The translations under genes and the position numbers were made by a program. The notes under the pieces were generated by a model that saw only the letters and a list, made by a program, of their open reading frames with translations, was not told where the DNA came from and did not search any database. DNA of 64,000 nt, from NCBI GenBank assembly GCA_036362985.1, contig JAYGXS010000005.1:6384775-6448774 (forward strand), written 5' to 3'. Source of the DNA: Ligula intestinalis (Eukaryota > Platyhelminthes > Cestoda > Diphyllobothriidea > Diphyllobothriidae). Below, piece by piece: positions 12,095-24,387 of the stretch; positions within the stretch are counted from its first letter, which is position 1, and each line of letters starts with the position of its first letter.

Positions 12095-13415
12095 GCAAAT
12101 GACAGCTATTTCTCCACTGACACCATACGTAAATGCGGGTGGCGATTATCGTCTTGCCCTCTGGCCGACCACAGAATCATGCGCTTCTCCTCATTTTTAG
12201 TTAACTGTGTTCGCATCTCTCTCATTTTTCTGACGACGAGCTGGGGAACAGGAACCCAAAAGTCACACAAAAAGCATTCTTCCTTTCCAAAGGACTTATA
12301 TGTTAATAAAATTATTATTTTGTTTGTCGTATATTAGTTGAGACTTGTTCGTTTTGTAGGTACAGGTATACGCAGCGTGAGAGAAAACGGCCGATTTACC
12401 TGATTCGGATTTCACTTAAACTCTTCAAAAAGATATATTTTAACAACGTTTGAGTAAAGACGATGGTCAATTATATCCGGTTGAGTTGGTAATGCTGCAT
12501 TCGTACAAGTCCGGTACGAGTTACGACCGTTGTGACTTGATATTTGATAACATCCCGCAATTAAATTACTTGTTACTGTGCAGATATTTATCTTACCTAT
12601 GCGAAAAGAAAGCTTTCAACTAATCGAAGATGCTTCCTTGCATGCGCCCTATTCAGTTTGCATGATCAGCATGATTTTAGTTTTTACTGCATCATATCAT
12701 TCCCTTCCATTTCAATAGTTTAAATTTGATACTAATTACACAAACGTTAAACATACTTGTCTGCCAAACTCTCAAAATGTGCATTCTGGGTTTTGATACA
12801 AATACATTTAGAGAAGCCGGCCGTGGGCAGCAACTGACCGCAAATTTCCTCTGCCTTGACCAGGGATCTCCAGAATGTCAAAACTGACCCGGACGGATTC
12901 CATTTTCTGGGGTTGATGCAGGCCCAGGAAATAGAAAGAACAGGAGTGGTTGGGTGCAATGATGAGACTGGTGAGAAAGTGTGGTGATTCCAGGAAACCC
13001 TCGGATTCTCCCTCACTGCGAATTAAAAAGTCGCACTCTAGGCGAAAAAGAGACAAAAAACAACAAACGGCTAGTCCGGGGATAAAAAGTAGGGTATAAG
13101 TAATCAGCACACAAGAAAACCAAATGAATGTTTCTGCCGGCGTTCAGGGAACGAATCCAGACCGGAAAGCAAGCACATTGGAGGATGATAGTTTTCAGTT
13201 GCTTAAACATTTTGATCAGAGAATCCAGAAAAGCAGTCAGCGAACATATGATACGAATATATCGATAAATTTCCCTTAGGCTACTACACAACCAAGTCCA
13301 ACTTAAAACAGGCATTCAATTATGTTTATCAAGGTGACCATTCTAACGTTTAAAATAAGCAGTTCTTTAAGCAACGTGTTATCTGTGCTCAAAAAGAACA
13401 TCAATTGCTTCGAAC
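12095..13415. other. No recognisable gene
   Basis: Overlapping minus-strand frames (12747-13315, up to 100 codons) have no domain motif, and several frames are open at once, which argues against coding. A segment near 12230 (CTGACGACGAGCTGGGG) recurs at 19.75 kb. Confidence 0.35.
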
Positions 13416-13417
13416 CA

Positions 13418-13925
13418 TACAGCTTAGAATTCATGTAACTTGCCCACATTTGCGAAAGATTGATACTTACTCGTTAATCGGCATTGAGTAACTTTTTGAT
13501 ACTAATTGCCGTGTTGTCTATTCTGAATTCATTTTAACCACGATAAGATGCCGGCTTTTCAACGAGCGTCTTTTTGACCACTAACAAACCGTATGTACAG
13601 TAAGAAGTGGCTACTTAATTAATTTGCCTTTTCATCATTAACCTTGACTACCTTGATAAATTTAAATATACTTTATGCAAAACCTTAACGAAAAAATTAT
13701 TTATTGTGCTCGTTTGGTAAAAAAATACGCCATGTTTACAGTTTATGCTTAAAGAAAGGCTATCTTTTAGTTTTAAAATGTTTTGTTAGTAGCCGAATAA
13801 TTTTTAAACCCACCAACTGCTTCACTTGAATTCAAGGTTTATAAACTGCATAGTGTGTACATCCTTTTTAAGGAAAAGTGTGTTTTCACCTACGGTTTGA
13901 GGAAGAAGTCGCATAGTTGCCCTAA
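13418..13925 (+). repeat. Foldback-type element F, truncated copy
   Basis: Aligns with 39290-39915 (inverted) and 59140-59790: CGAAAGATTGATA, GCCGGCTTTTCAACGAGC, GTGGCTACTTAATTAA, the arm block from TTTATGCAAAACC to CTTAAAGAAAGGCTATC, then GCCGAATAATTT and GAATTCAAGG. The central segment and second arm are missing here. Confidence 0.6.
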
Positions 13926-14728
13926 AACTGAGCTGGATATCAATGCCTAAGTAAGGTATCTTTGGGAATTTCTAATTTGGCATCCAATTAGTCCATAGAA
14001 GAGATTTTCTAGTCTTCTGGAAAAGAATATAAGCCAACGCAAATTTTTTTGCTTAATTATCGCACATGAATTGCCAAAGGTTATGCATGGTCCCACTTTT
14101 TATTCGGTTGTAAAACTAAATGTTATATTGCTAACAGGTTTTTGGATTTATTAAATTTATTTAAGTAATATAACAGCAAATATTCGCAGTCACCGATCAA
14201 AGTTTAGCTATACAGATTACACGTATCATTATTACCGCCATTGTGAAAGTCCAGAAACTCGGACAAAGAGTTCCATTCAGTTAAAAATTTTCTCACATGA
14301 CTGTGGTTCTGATCAGATTTTGCATGCCGCACAAAGAGTTTGCCCGATGGGTGTCTGATTTAACCAAAATGGGAATAGCAAAAGAGAAAAAAGGGTTGCC
14401 GCTGACCCAATTTCAAACAAGCCCTGCTATCATCCCCAGAGCGTTTTGCTTTTAAGTCAGCATAGATCAAGCCCTCTTTTATCGTTTTGTCCAATCCGAC
14501 CAAACAACATCGTTACACCCTCCAAACAGGATCGGGTCTGCAGTATCGTTGCGGAATCTCTAAACATTTCCAGCTCAGACGTTCTTTTGTGGTACCGCAG
14601 CTAGCAGGCGAATGAACTCTGAAAAGCGTTGAAAGTCGCGTTGTTTATGCAGTGTCTGACACCCGAGGCAAACTGATCGAGCCGAAGAACAAGGCAAATG
14701 ATTTATATTTTATACACTGATGCACTTT

Positions 14729-14743
14729 ATATATATATATATA
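14729..14743. repeat. (AT)n microsatellite at gap edge
   Basis: An uninterrupted AT dinucleotide run leads directly into the N gap and is a likely reason the assembly stopped. Confidence 0.8.
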
Positions 14744-15143
14744 NNNNNNNNNNNNNNNNNNNNNNNNNNNNNNNNNNNNNNNNNNNNNNNNNNNNNNNNN
14801 NNNNNNNNNNNNNNNNNNNNNNNNNNNNNNNNNNNNNNNNNNNNNNNNNNNNNNNNNNNNNNNNNNNNNNNNNNNNNNNNNNNNNNNNNNNNNNNNNNNN
14901 NNNNNNNNNNNNNNNNNNNNNNNNNNNNNNNNNNNNNNNNNNNNNNNNNNNNNNNNNNNNNNNNNNNNNNNNNNNNNNNNNNNNNNNNNNNNNNNNNNNN
15001 NNNNNNNNNNNNNNNNNNNNNNNNNNNNNNNNNNNNNNNNNNNNNNNNNNNNNNNNNNNNNNNNNNNNNNNNNNNNNNNNNNNNNNNNNNNNNNNNNNNN
15101 NNNNNNNNNNNNNNNNNNNNNNNNNNNNNNNNNNNNNNNNNNN
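14744..15143. other. Assembly gap (400 N)
   Basis: A run of 400 N, a round number that suggests a scaffold gap estimate. Reading frames crossing it are artefacts. Confidence 0.98.
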
Positions 15144-15405
15144 GACGGATGTGAATCGTACGAAACAGTTACTTTAAAACTATGGCTGAAAGAGGCTTAT
15201 ATATTGAGTCTACCCACATATATGTGCTTTTCGTCCAGTGCCTTCCATGCCCTGTCGTTTCGCATGTCGCATTGTTTAAAAGGACTTCTCATAGGCATCC
15301 ATAAACTAATAACAGTTAAGTCTTCATTCAAATTTTCAGAAAGAAATTTGCTTTTCAATTTCGGATATCAAAAATTCCTAAATTGTTCAAAATCATCATT
15401 TTAAG

Positions 15406-15908
15406 TACATCAGTCGCCGGCTATTAAGCCCACCTCAGGCCCAGATCAAAATGGCTTAATTAGCGGCGGGGGCACTAACGGGAGAATCCTAGTTCTTGAT
15501 TAGCAAGCGCAGGATAGGCACTATACATCACATACGTACTGTATAATGTGAAAGACCTGGTTACGTACCAGAAAAAATGCTGTTTGTCTGTATTTTATGT
15601 AATAACAAAAGCTAAAAAATGATTTGCGTAACATTTAAAAAAGCGGTCTAGTGTCAGTTTTTTTGGAGGAAACTTTACTCGTAAGTGCTCCTTGATGTCC
15701 TTCTCAAGGCACCAGAAATCGTCGAATTTTTTGAAATCTGATGCCTGTAGACCGCGTTGCAGAGTGTAGAGTGCAGCTCTCATCTGTGCAGCAGTGGAAA
15801 CTGGGCTTTGTAGCCAGCGACTGGGCTTATTAGCCGGCTGATTTTGATTCGGGCTTAATATGCGTCTGGGTCTAATCACCATCAGCTTAATAACTGGCGA
15901 CTTCTGTA
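15406..15908 (-). mobile_element. Pogo/Tc-like DNA transposon remnant, copy 1
   Basis: About 500 bp with inverted ends: left TACATCAGTCGCCGGCTATT, right (reverse complement) TACAGAAGTCGCCAGTTATT, both starting in TA. Internally a minus-strand frame (15595-15882) contains LYTLQRGLQASDFKKFDD and LEKDIKEHLRVKFPPKK followed by LTLDRFFK. This is shared with copy 2 and recalls the C-terminal end of pogo/Tigger-type transposases. No DDE catalytic region is present, so the element is an internally deleted, non-autonomous remnant. Confidence 0.75.
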
Positions 15909-15959
15909 TGTGCAGCTATCTACACAACAACAAATGGTTTGGTATTATTCATAAACTAC

Positions 15960-16200
15960 TATAAAGCTGTTACAGAGACGCCAGTGGTGATGCACCCAGG
16001 ACCTACGGCCGAAAATGCACTCCAGTGGTGCCAAGCGCGCAGACAAACAGCGAACACTAACGACCATTCACAGCGCAGGCAACTATCGATCAGAAGGCAT
16101 ACGTAATGGTCACTCACACAGCATAGCAAACTATCGATCAGCGGCAGGCCAGAACACCGGTCACCCATGCTTTTGGCTTCCACGTAAAATGTGTGTTAGA
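15960..16200. repeat. Short imperfect tandem duplication
   Basis: Two units about 48 bp apart share CACAGC, then AACTATCGATCAG (16081 and 16130) and the sequence around it. No gene is seen. Confidence 0.45.
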
Positions 16201-16204
16201 ATCT

Positions 16205-16770
16205 GATAATCTCTCTCGGACCATTAATTTGGCCGAGATTTTTAAGGAAAAAAACTTGAAACGTCTGAAAAAGGGTGAATTTGGGATCATAAACAACCCT
16301 TTAATCGTGCAGCTTGTTGATTCCGGACATTGCTTGGGTCACAACAAAGCCTTCTGGGTGATTTGACAGATCTCATCGAACACTCCCGAATCCCTGGTCA
16401 GCGTTTGCTAGCAACAGCAGAAATAACTGCTGGCAGGTTGAGGAAATCGGACTTGTGAGAACAAAAACCTCTCACTAACTCAGCGCTTGGCATGGCAAAC
16501 AATCACTTAATGGCATGCACTGTTTCACGCTCTCTTCCTCTATACTCTTCCCTCTGGATCGGTTCCAACAAACCTTCACTGCTGCGTTACCACGCCCAGC
16601 CTCCCCTCCGCATTCCCATGACTCCTTTGCATGCAATGACGAACAAACCTTGAACCTCGTTCCCATCAAAACGCAATGACCTGATGAGAATCTATCGAAA
16701 GCGTACATATGCTCGCCAACTGTTTTTCTAAATTCTCGGATTGGACGTTTTGCAACTTAAAAAATGTTTT
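16205..16770 (+). mobile_element. PLE family 1 relic with the best-kept ribozyme end
   Basis: Plus-strand frames read KKGEFGIINNPLIVQLVDS, GHCLGHNKAFWVI, then a stop, and after a shift RLLATAEITAGRL. This is the C-terminal half of the GIY-YIG domain. The usual 3' untranslated stretch follows (about 200 bp), then the hammerhead motif at 16677-16718 and the conserved block AATTCTCGGATTGGACG. Confidence 0.72.
16677..16718 (+). ncRNA. Hammerhead ribozyme candidate with intact core
   Basis: CTGATGA at 16681-16687. Stem II is a minimal GA/TC pair with loop ATCTA (16688-16696). GAAA is at 16697-16700. Stem III GCGTA (16701-16705) pairs with TATGC (16708-16712) over a CA loop. The cleavage position TC (16713-16714) has U16.1 opposite A15.1. 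Stem I pairs TGAC (16677-16680) with GCCA (16715-16718) with one mismatch. All conserved core positions are present. Minimal hammerheads are known from PLE termini; self-cleavage of this copy is inference. Confidence 0.6.
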
Positions 16771-16774
16771 GTTA

Positions 16775-18825
16775 GTAACAGTAGCAGTAGGGAAAAGTAT
16801 CATTTAGGTTCGGACAAATGTTCGTTCCCTGAAAATGGGCCAACCAGAAAATTGCCAAGTGATAACTTCAAATAAAGTAAACACAGAGCAACCGCAGATC
16901 ACAATGATACACTTGCGTGGAAAGTTTGAGCAAGGTTAAGTATAACTACAGTTCTGCTAAAACTAAAAAAAAAACAAATTTCAGGAAGACATTTAACCGG
17001 GTAATTTAGCGTATACCTGGACAGATTATTTTGATCAACTGCGTGGATTAAAAAATAAGAAGGGCTTTGGTTTGGGAAACTGCCCTCTTATTTAAACTTA
17101 TTGGGGAAATAGGTTTTTACTTTTGCTAAATCATGAGTGTGTTCATAAAAAAACGAATTCCGTCTGCTATTAGGAAAGACAGGACGAAACTTTCTTTTTA
17201 TATACATTGCGCTGTGGAAGAATTCCATGAATAGTAAAAAAAGGTGGAATGATAATCCCTTCCAGTACTGCAAAATTTTGTGCGAATTCTACCAAATGGA
17301 ATTGAAGCGAAGTTTAAGGAATTGCATTTATTTTCAGAACCAAGCAGCAATGGAAGTTTAAAAAATATATTTAGCTATTTTGTGATTTTTTTTGCAAAAA
17401 ATGCAGAACATTTTATTTTACCGCACAGCTGATAATGCGCGTAAACAAAGTTTCTATATGTAACCGCGGAGACAGCCAATAGAAGGCCTTAATGAATGTA
17501 TGTCCTGTAGAAATATGGTCTTTTGTAAACAATGGGTTTCGCTCAAGCTTTATTTAGAAACGGAACAAAAAGCAGTAAAATAAGTATTTCAAAAAATGGT
17601 CATATACATGGCCTGTTTTTTTTGTATTCACACATTCATTACGGATCTTGAAATAAATGATCTCAAGCGAAAAATAATCCCTTATAGAAGGTATTATCTT
17701 TCATCTTCAGTCAAATTCAACCAATTTCCTTCATATAATTTAAAGAAATCGTCAAAGTTCCCCAATTTTCCTGTGAGATTATCTTGGAAAATGTTAATAT
17801 ACGCAGAATTTGGTCAGCGTTATATCCAATAAAGGCACTTTTTAAAGAGGTTACCTATTATGGAAGCGTTTTTATGAATCTCAGGAATAAAAATATGAGT
17901 GGTGTCAAGCAGACATGTTGTTTGCTCAAAAATGTGGTTTGCTGTTTTGAAGCTTTTTCAAATTTGAACTACGTGGCCATATGCATAAGAAATAATATCC
18001 AAAAGCTTGTTTTTCTCGGTAAAGGCTGTTAAGTTATATCTTATTCTAAAAGGATTTGATGTAAACGTTGAGCAAATGGAAAATTTGTAAAGTGATCCAT
18101 GAATGCACCAAGCAATACCGAAACGAAGAGAGAATCAATCCAACCATATTCAATAACGACGAATGTAATCATTCTCAAATATGCAAAATATTTCGACTAA
18201 AGGCAAATTATTTTTGTAGAAAGGAAGTAGTTGCTTTAAGCTTTACATTTAACAAACTATTTAAATTAACTGTTCTAATTTATAGCTTTTTTTGACGTCT
18301 CCACAAGCTGGGAATTATCGATAAAATTTCATTTTTCTTTACAAACGCTTAGTATTCCTTATAGTTTTTTAAGTACATAATATGCCTCACGTAGCTGATT
18401 ATTAGTTTTAAGTTTTGATAACTGCGTTCCTGCTGGTATGGGAAAAATAATTAAACATTTGCAAATTTAGGAAATTTGATTGCAGCACTCGCCGAAATGT
18501 ACATCGTTAGGATAAAAAATCGAGATACCAGTTTAAATAAGTAGAAATTGCAATAAGTGTTTACTTCTTACTTGACCCTGCGCAGGAACACGATACCTGT
18601 AGAACAGGTTCTGTACAAACGTTCGTGGACACACCGAATGGTCTGCTTCAATAAGTGCACTTGGGGTTTAACGATGAGTGGTGCTGTTCATCCGCAAAAA
18701 CAAAAACCATAATGACCCCAGACTCATATAGTCGTCGTTGGCTTATGAACCACCCGAATGTTGTGCTTCCTAACGTGTATTTCAACGGGTTCAGGCACGG
18801 TTCATGATTTAAGTATAGAAAGCAG
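16775..18825. other. AT-rich DNA, nothing identified
   Basis: Several frames of 60-85 codons (for example 17784-18032 plus) are Lys/Phe/Asn-rich, as expected from AT-rich DNA, and carry no motif. Confidence 0.4.
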
Positions 18826-18829
18826 TTAT

Positions 18830-19100
18830 CTACAAGATCCCTTGTGGAACAGGTGATGCCATCTATTGCGGTCAGACAGGAAAATCCACCTTTTTGCGCA
18901 TCCACGAACGTCCTGTGACATTAAAAGGACGAGACTCCTTGTGTCACCCCGGGTAACGGGCACGCCTTCGCGTGGGACAAAAACCATACTGTCGATATCT
19001 ACCCTTCCATGAAAGGCCGAGGATTCTACTAGGCAATGCATTTAGACGAGTCACGCATCAACAGGGACATCGAACTCGATGTTGCGTGCAAAAGTCACAA
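18830..19100 (+). mobile_element. PLE family 3 relic with GIY-YIG start
   Basis: The plus frame reads GDAIYCGQTGKSTFLRIHER (the YCGQTGK variant of GIY-YIG). After shifts the later blocks follow: GHAFAWDKNHTVDI and the remains of EAMHLDESRINRDIELD. It parallels 51.9-52.2 kb but has frameshifts and a stop before AMH. Confidence 0.7.
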
Positions 19101-19104
19101 GGAG

Positions 19105-20435
19105 AAGAGAGAGAAGAAGAATGCTATATTGACGATTGTACAAACCTGAATTTTCAGCAAAATTGGCTCCATTCACGGAAGGCAGATGGTAAGGTAAATT
19201 AAGGTTCATTTTATAAGGACAAAGGTAAAAGGTCATGAAATACTCACAAGTCGAATTTTTCACGACATTCACATGCACTATGGAGGCAAATTGGCTTTAA
19301 ACTTCTCCATTTCCGCTTCTTCACACGCTTATTTCTTCGTGTTGTCATCCTATGGAGAATTGTCGACGTTGGTGTTGTTAGTGAATTGCATTTGCGACAG
19401 ATTGGCCGCATTTGAAAAATATTGGGATGGTGATATGTTGTTGATAAAATAACTTGTTTTCGTGCATTTAAAAAGGTAGGAGTGTACTGTAGATATAACC
19501 TTATGATCACAAATGCAGACAAACAAAGCAGAGGATTAGAAAGGATGGTATGGGATAATAAATTCCCACGTGAATGGAGAGCGAAAAAATGGGTGGCTTG
19601 AATTCGAAAATCGCGAGCCAGTGCGAATGAGATGAGATAGTTGGCAAGAGCCGACTGGCGCAAGCACTACGCCACGCGATTATCGATTTCCCCATACACT
19701 CTGGATGTAAGCCATTTTTTAGCGATTTCACTTTTCTCCGCGTCTGAAGACGAGCTGGGGCATCAGCTCAAAATATCCACGCACAGAGAACGCCTTCGAC
19801 TGAAAATTTTATATTTTTTTGGAATGCCTACTTTTCAACATATTCATATCAATATATATTTACGCAGGAATGCGGATAAAGACAGGGGGATCTGGACAAC
19901 CTCAGCCGCCGTCAGCCAGTTAAAATCAACGCGACCTGCGGTTGGCTGTGGCCTCTAAGCTGGGGCCTTTCGATCATTGGGGGTTTAAAATCCAGCGTAG
20001 GAGAGGCAGCTAAAAGCTGTGTTGGATGGTCGTTGACAACTCGAGTAAACCACAACTCTCGAATGGGTTCTTAGGTGCCATCGTTCGATTTTTATCGGGA
20101 AACACCTGGTCAGAACTGGCCATCGACTGGACTTAACAGCAGTGGTTTCTTTTTCCTACCCAATACTTAAGCCGTTCACGAAATCCTAAGGAAATCCCGG
20201 TGAAGAGTGGGGGGCGAAATATTCACCTTTGCTCGACAAACACTTGCTTGAGCACTCGTTATTGATGTTTTATTGTGCCTCCCATCCCCGTATATTGTTC
20301 ACGTAGCTCCTCTACTTTCAATTTATAACCCTGCTAGTTCCGTCAGGTGTTTAAGCGCCCGCCTATATCTCAAATAAAACTATCACTAGTGATCACGAAT
20401 GGCCACAGACTCAACGTAGTTGTCTCTTGAAGTCC
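19105..20435. other. No supported gene
   Basis: A minus-strand frame of 139 codons (19244-19663) has no recognisable motif and no splice or promoter context that would support it. 19740-19790 shares CTGAAGACGAGCTGGGG with 12.23 kb. Confidence 0.35.
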
Positions 20436-20439
20436 ACAT

Positions 20440-20960
20440 ACAAACGCAATTTTATATAGCCATTTATATAGCTTACTTTATTCAACTATGCCGACATAAA
20501 GAAGGGCTTGGAATTGAGTCACCGAGAACAATTGCGTGCAAAACAGCAGAAAAGCGAATTTCTGTTATTATTTACCGTTTGCTTGAGAGTATAATTTAAG
20601 AAATGGAATCTTCATTAGGTGACGTAGGCTGTTTATGAGCTAGGTGGAAGTGAATGAAGGAAACACGTTTATGCATTAAGGCAAGGAATACGTTTGTGCC
20701 TTTTGCGAACCGGGAACAAAGAATCTTGGGGCCTACTTTCGTCGTTTAAATACCCACATTTGTCTACGTTTACATACAATTGACTTTTTTTCCATTTCTT
20801 TATGGGTTTTTTTTATGAGAGGTTTCTGTCGTCTAAGTCACCAGCATTTGAATTTTACCACATAAACTTTCATGCATGGTCAAAAGAAAGACAGAAATTG
20901 TATAACGTTTAAGACCCTGAAGCAGCCACTCGACCAGCTCTCCGTTGACGTTGCTTTCAC
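20440..20960 (+). repeat. Repeat G, copy 1 of a direct pair
   Basis: Aligns over about 500 bp with 22440-22980: CTTGGAATTGAGTCACC, GAGAACAATT, GGGCTGTTTATGAG-type block, GAATGAAGGA, CTACGTTTACATACAATTGA, TTTATGGGTTTTTT, GTCGTCTAAGTCACCAGC, and a tail with AAAGACAGAAATTG. The two copies stand about 1.5 kb apart in the same orientation. Confidence 0.6.
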
Positions 20961-21929
20961 TGGACTGTTTAAGGGTGCCTCTCACCATCCGTGTATTGCA
21001 ACAATACCTCTACATCCTCCTTTGATTTATACGGCTCCTAGTCTCATCAACTGCTCCAATGTCTACTTCCATCACCAAGCAACGCCTGTAGATGCAACCT
21101 TTTTGTCTTTTAATGCCCACATGATAGTTCGACCATCAATCTCGATGATGCTCACGTTTGCCCAAGAGCAGGGATAGTGACTGTTATCAGGCTTAGTAAA
21201 AGTTGACAAGCAGCCATTTACCACACTCAAAATCCTCTCCCCGCTTGAACTGGGGACATCACAGGGTTCAGATGGAATCAGACGTAAGCCACTTTCTCCA
21301 ATGCAGGCCAGAAACACTGCCTTACTTAGTCTTAAGTAACAGTAGCCTTTTGCGCTTGCACAACTGCACTATCTACACTCACTCACATTCAGCAGGTGTC
21401 CAAAAAGATTCAAGGAGACCGAGTCTGATATTGCTATTACTGCGAGTACTATTTATACTGTGGCGTACTAGGTGAATGAAAGTAGTGTTTTTTACTATAA
21501 CTGACACTAATAATCGATAAGAAGAGAAAAGTTAGGGAAGAAAGAGAGCGCGGGCGGTGCTGCGGTAAGTCAAATATCATTACAAACCTAATTGGCCCTC
21601 AAGTCACTGCGCAAACCTGTTTAGAGCATAAGTTAGGCATCATAAAAATCAATGGCCAAAGTGTAAGATCAACAAAACGAAAATTCGACCGTCGTTTTTG
21701 ACTATGTCCACCATGAGCTACAGCATGCCGAAGGCAGATGCGATTACTCAGGCTGGATTATAGTTAAATTAGGCTCATTGGACATCTACTTCACTCTCGC
21801 ACCACACCCACACCTGTACCTGGTGTCAATAAAAAAGTTGATAAGACCGGAGATGGGGAAGGTGCTAGTGGCTGGTGCGGCCGCCCTATTTATACATGCC
21901 ACGGCAACACCTTGCTAGGCTCCCACTTA

Positions 21930-22330
21930 CGTGGGAATGCAACAAAGGTCACATTAGAAAGAAGCCATTGCAGCCTGACTGTCAGTCCGCCAGTCAGCCA
22001 CTCCACACAACACAACACACACTGGACTGACTGCGGGGTCCGAGTTATTCCGTCAGTTGGCAGAACTCCAAGCAACGGCTTTTAGTGCATCGTGAAAGCT
22101 ACTATCGCCTGAAATTGTTCGCAGTGCGTAACGAAGTGCGCTGAGGGTCTACGTCCTTCTCTCCCCTACCTCCAGCATTAAACCATCGCCTAGCTGATCA
22201 GTCGCCCGCGGTGGGATGAGCGCAGTGGCCAAGTGTGCCGGCACATCCGTCTACGCGCACCACAACACGACCTGCCCTCTTTGACACACGCGCCAAGATG
22301 TACACAACCAGGGGTAGGAGGGAGCCGACA
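21930..22330 (+). repeat. Repeat H, copy 1
   Basis: Shares with 57330-57680 the blocks AAGGTCACATTAGAAAG, AGCCATTGCAGCCTGACT, CGAGTTATTCCGTCAGTTGG, GCGCTGAGGGTC and ACCTAGCTGATCGGTC-type text. No coding frame is conserved. It lies between the two repeat G copies. Confidence 0.55.
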
Positions 22331-22439
22331 TACCCTGACTCACAGTCCACTCATCGACCACTTTACACACTGGTCTGACGTGTGTCCGGTAAATGCATCA
22401 GTGGGCAGTGCTAAAAAGGAAACCAGCCATCTAATGTCA

Positions 22440-22980
22440 ATATACAAACGCTGTTTAGTAGGATTTCATTATATAACCCAACTGTGCATGCATATAGAAA
22501 AGCTTGGTATTGAGTCCACGAGAACGATTTTTTGCTACGTCTTCTAGGAAATATGCAAATAAAGTGAGGATCTGCCGTAACTTAACACTTACTTGAATTT
22601 TTTCTGAAGAAATAGAGTCGTCACTGGACGAAATGGGCTGTTTATGAGGTATTTGGAAATGAATGAAGAAGATATGTGCGTAAAATTAACTAAGGACCAA
22701 ATCTTTTTTTTTTTAAAAGCACCCCCCCCCCCCCCCCCCGCCAGACAGTTAAAAAGGGTATGCTGGTCCTCGCCCGTCTTATTGCATACCCACGCCTATC
22801 TACGTTCAAATAAACTTGACCTTCTTCCATCTATTTATGGATTTTTCATCACAGATTTTGGTCGTTTAAGTCGCCAGCCCTTCGGCTGTCACCAACCTCA
22901 GCTCCGCTACCACGCAACCTTTGATGCACACTCAAAAGAGCGACAGGAGTTGCCTGGGGTTTAAAACTCTGAAACGCCCG
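22440..22980 (+). repeat. Repeat G, copy 2 of a direct pair
   Basis: Same landmarks as copy 1: CTTGGTATTGAGTCCACGAG, GGGCTGTTTATGAGGTATTT, CTATCTACGTTCAAATAAAC, GTCGTTTAAGTCGCCAGC, AAGAGCGACAGGAGTTG. It also has an inserted T run and C run near 22704-22739. The pair could be LTRs of a small element or two independent insertions. Confidence 0.6.
22722..22739. repeat. C18 homopolymer
   Basis: Eighteen C in a row preceded by an A-rich and T-rich tract; prone to sequencing-length error. Confidence 0.85.
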
Positions 22981-23874
22981 TAGGCATCGCCTCCAGTTAG
23001 TATCCCATTGGAAAAACGATCGGATTGGCCTTGGTGGAACTTTGCCCAGTCTGGCGCTGTGATGTTAAACTGGCGTTAGATCGAGCCTGGCGTTACGTGC
23101 AACAGAAGTTGGCACACTTACACAGAGACAGAGAGAGAAAAAAGGCTTCCGAAGCGCAATATAAGGACGTCAAACTGGCATAGTTGTAATCCGCCGTTCC
23201 CTAGGGGCGCCAAACAGCTGTGTATGCTTTTTCTGTATGTAGGGACGCCGGAGCATCTGGATACGGCGCCATTTTAATGGTCGCCTCCCACGTGAAAACA
23301 CGCACAGAACACATATTTGAAAGTGCCCATTTCAAAGTTGCTTAGTCGGCAGCACAAGGAAGCCTATCCAACGCTCGTAAACTTTCATTTATTATTCCTT
23401 TACAGTCCTGCCCTGCTCACCCGGAACGTCATCTGGACGCGGAAGAATACGGTGGATGGCGTGAGATGGATCTTGTGGTAACTATTTTTTCCTACCAAAA
23501 AAAAGAACCGTCACTGTGTGAGTCAGCGCAGCATATCTGTTGCGTGCCTACAAAGGAGCCGAATGCAACACACACGTCTTGTGGGAAGAATAGGGCTGTA
23601 GAAAAGTGCGATTTTCTGACACACAGACACCTTACTTTTGCTGGCGAAACAATTCGAAAAGTCTTATGCTGATTTCATCTGAACAAGACCCCTAGAACTG
23701 GCCCCAGACCTGCATGCCAAGCACTGTCTAAGCATTTATACCTTAAATTTGCAAAAACTCCCATTAGATAATTAAAAACACTATATGGCGAGGGTACATT
23801 TTCGGTAAATTCTCCTCAGGCCATACATCTACATGGGAGGTTTAAATTTAAACAATCGATCGTCTTTTCTTACA

Positions 23875-24240
23875 AACGGGAGCCAATCAGAGCGCGAAAA
23901 GATGCAGGCAGTTACAAAACTGTTGGCCATGCCAAGTTTGGGGCTTACAGGAGGTTCTTTTTTGCGTACAAAACCGGCTTCTTAAACCAGATCGCAGTTG
24001 CTTCTGCCGTTGCTAGCAACCGTTGCCCCAGGGACTAAGGTAGTTTGGCGGGACCTTGGAAATTACCTCAAAGGCTTCAGTGGGGTCCACACGATGTCCG
24101 GATACAGCCATATGGGCAAGGAAAGAAATGTTTATGCCCTTTTTTCACCTTTGGTTAGCCATAAGGGGAGGTGTTCCCATATTCTTTTGGATAAGAGCCA
24201 CCTCGTGCGACCGGCATGGCTAGTCAAAGATGAAATCAAA
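23875..24240 (-). mobile_element. PLE family 1 relic, C-terminal half of GIY-YIG domain
   Basis: On the minus strand the text parallels the 5.9-6.5 kb copy: HIAVSGHRVDPTEAFEVI, SKVPPNYLSPWG, then a stop and QRLLATAEATAIW-like sequence and CTQKRTSCKPQTWHGQQ. Frameshifts are present; neither reverse transcriptase nor ribozyme is attached. Confidence 0.65.
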
Positions 24241-24387
24241 AGCATCAATAGTTCTATTCTTTGATAGCGAACTGTAGTCTTTGAAAATGGCCTGCATAAT
24301 GAACGACGGAGTTAGAAATTTTGAAATGTCATAAGATTTCCCTTTTATCTAGTGACAAAAATTGATAAACTAACGATTTTAAGTGGG

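Noticed and set aside
14698..15177. Long reading frames of 144-159 codons
   Set aside because: They consist almost wholly of N translated as X across the assembly gap.
19244..19663. 139-codon minus-strand frame
   Set aside because: No recognisable motif, no neighbouring exon signals, no repeat partner.
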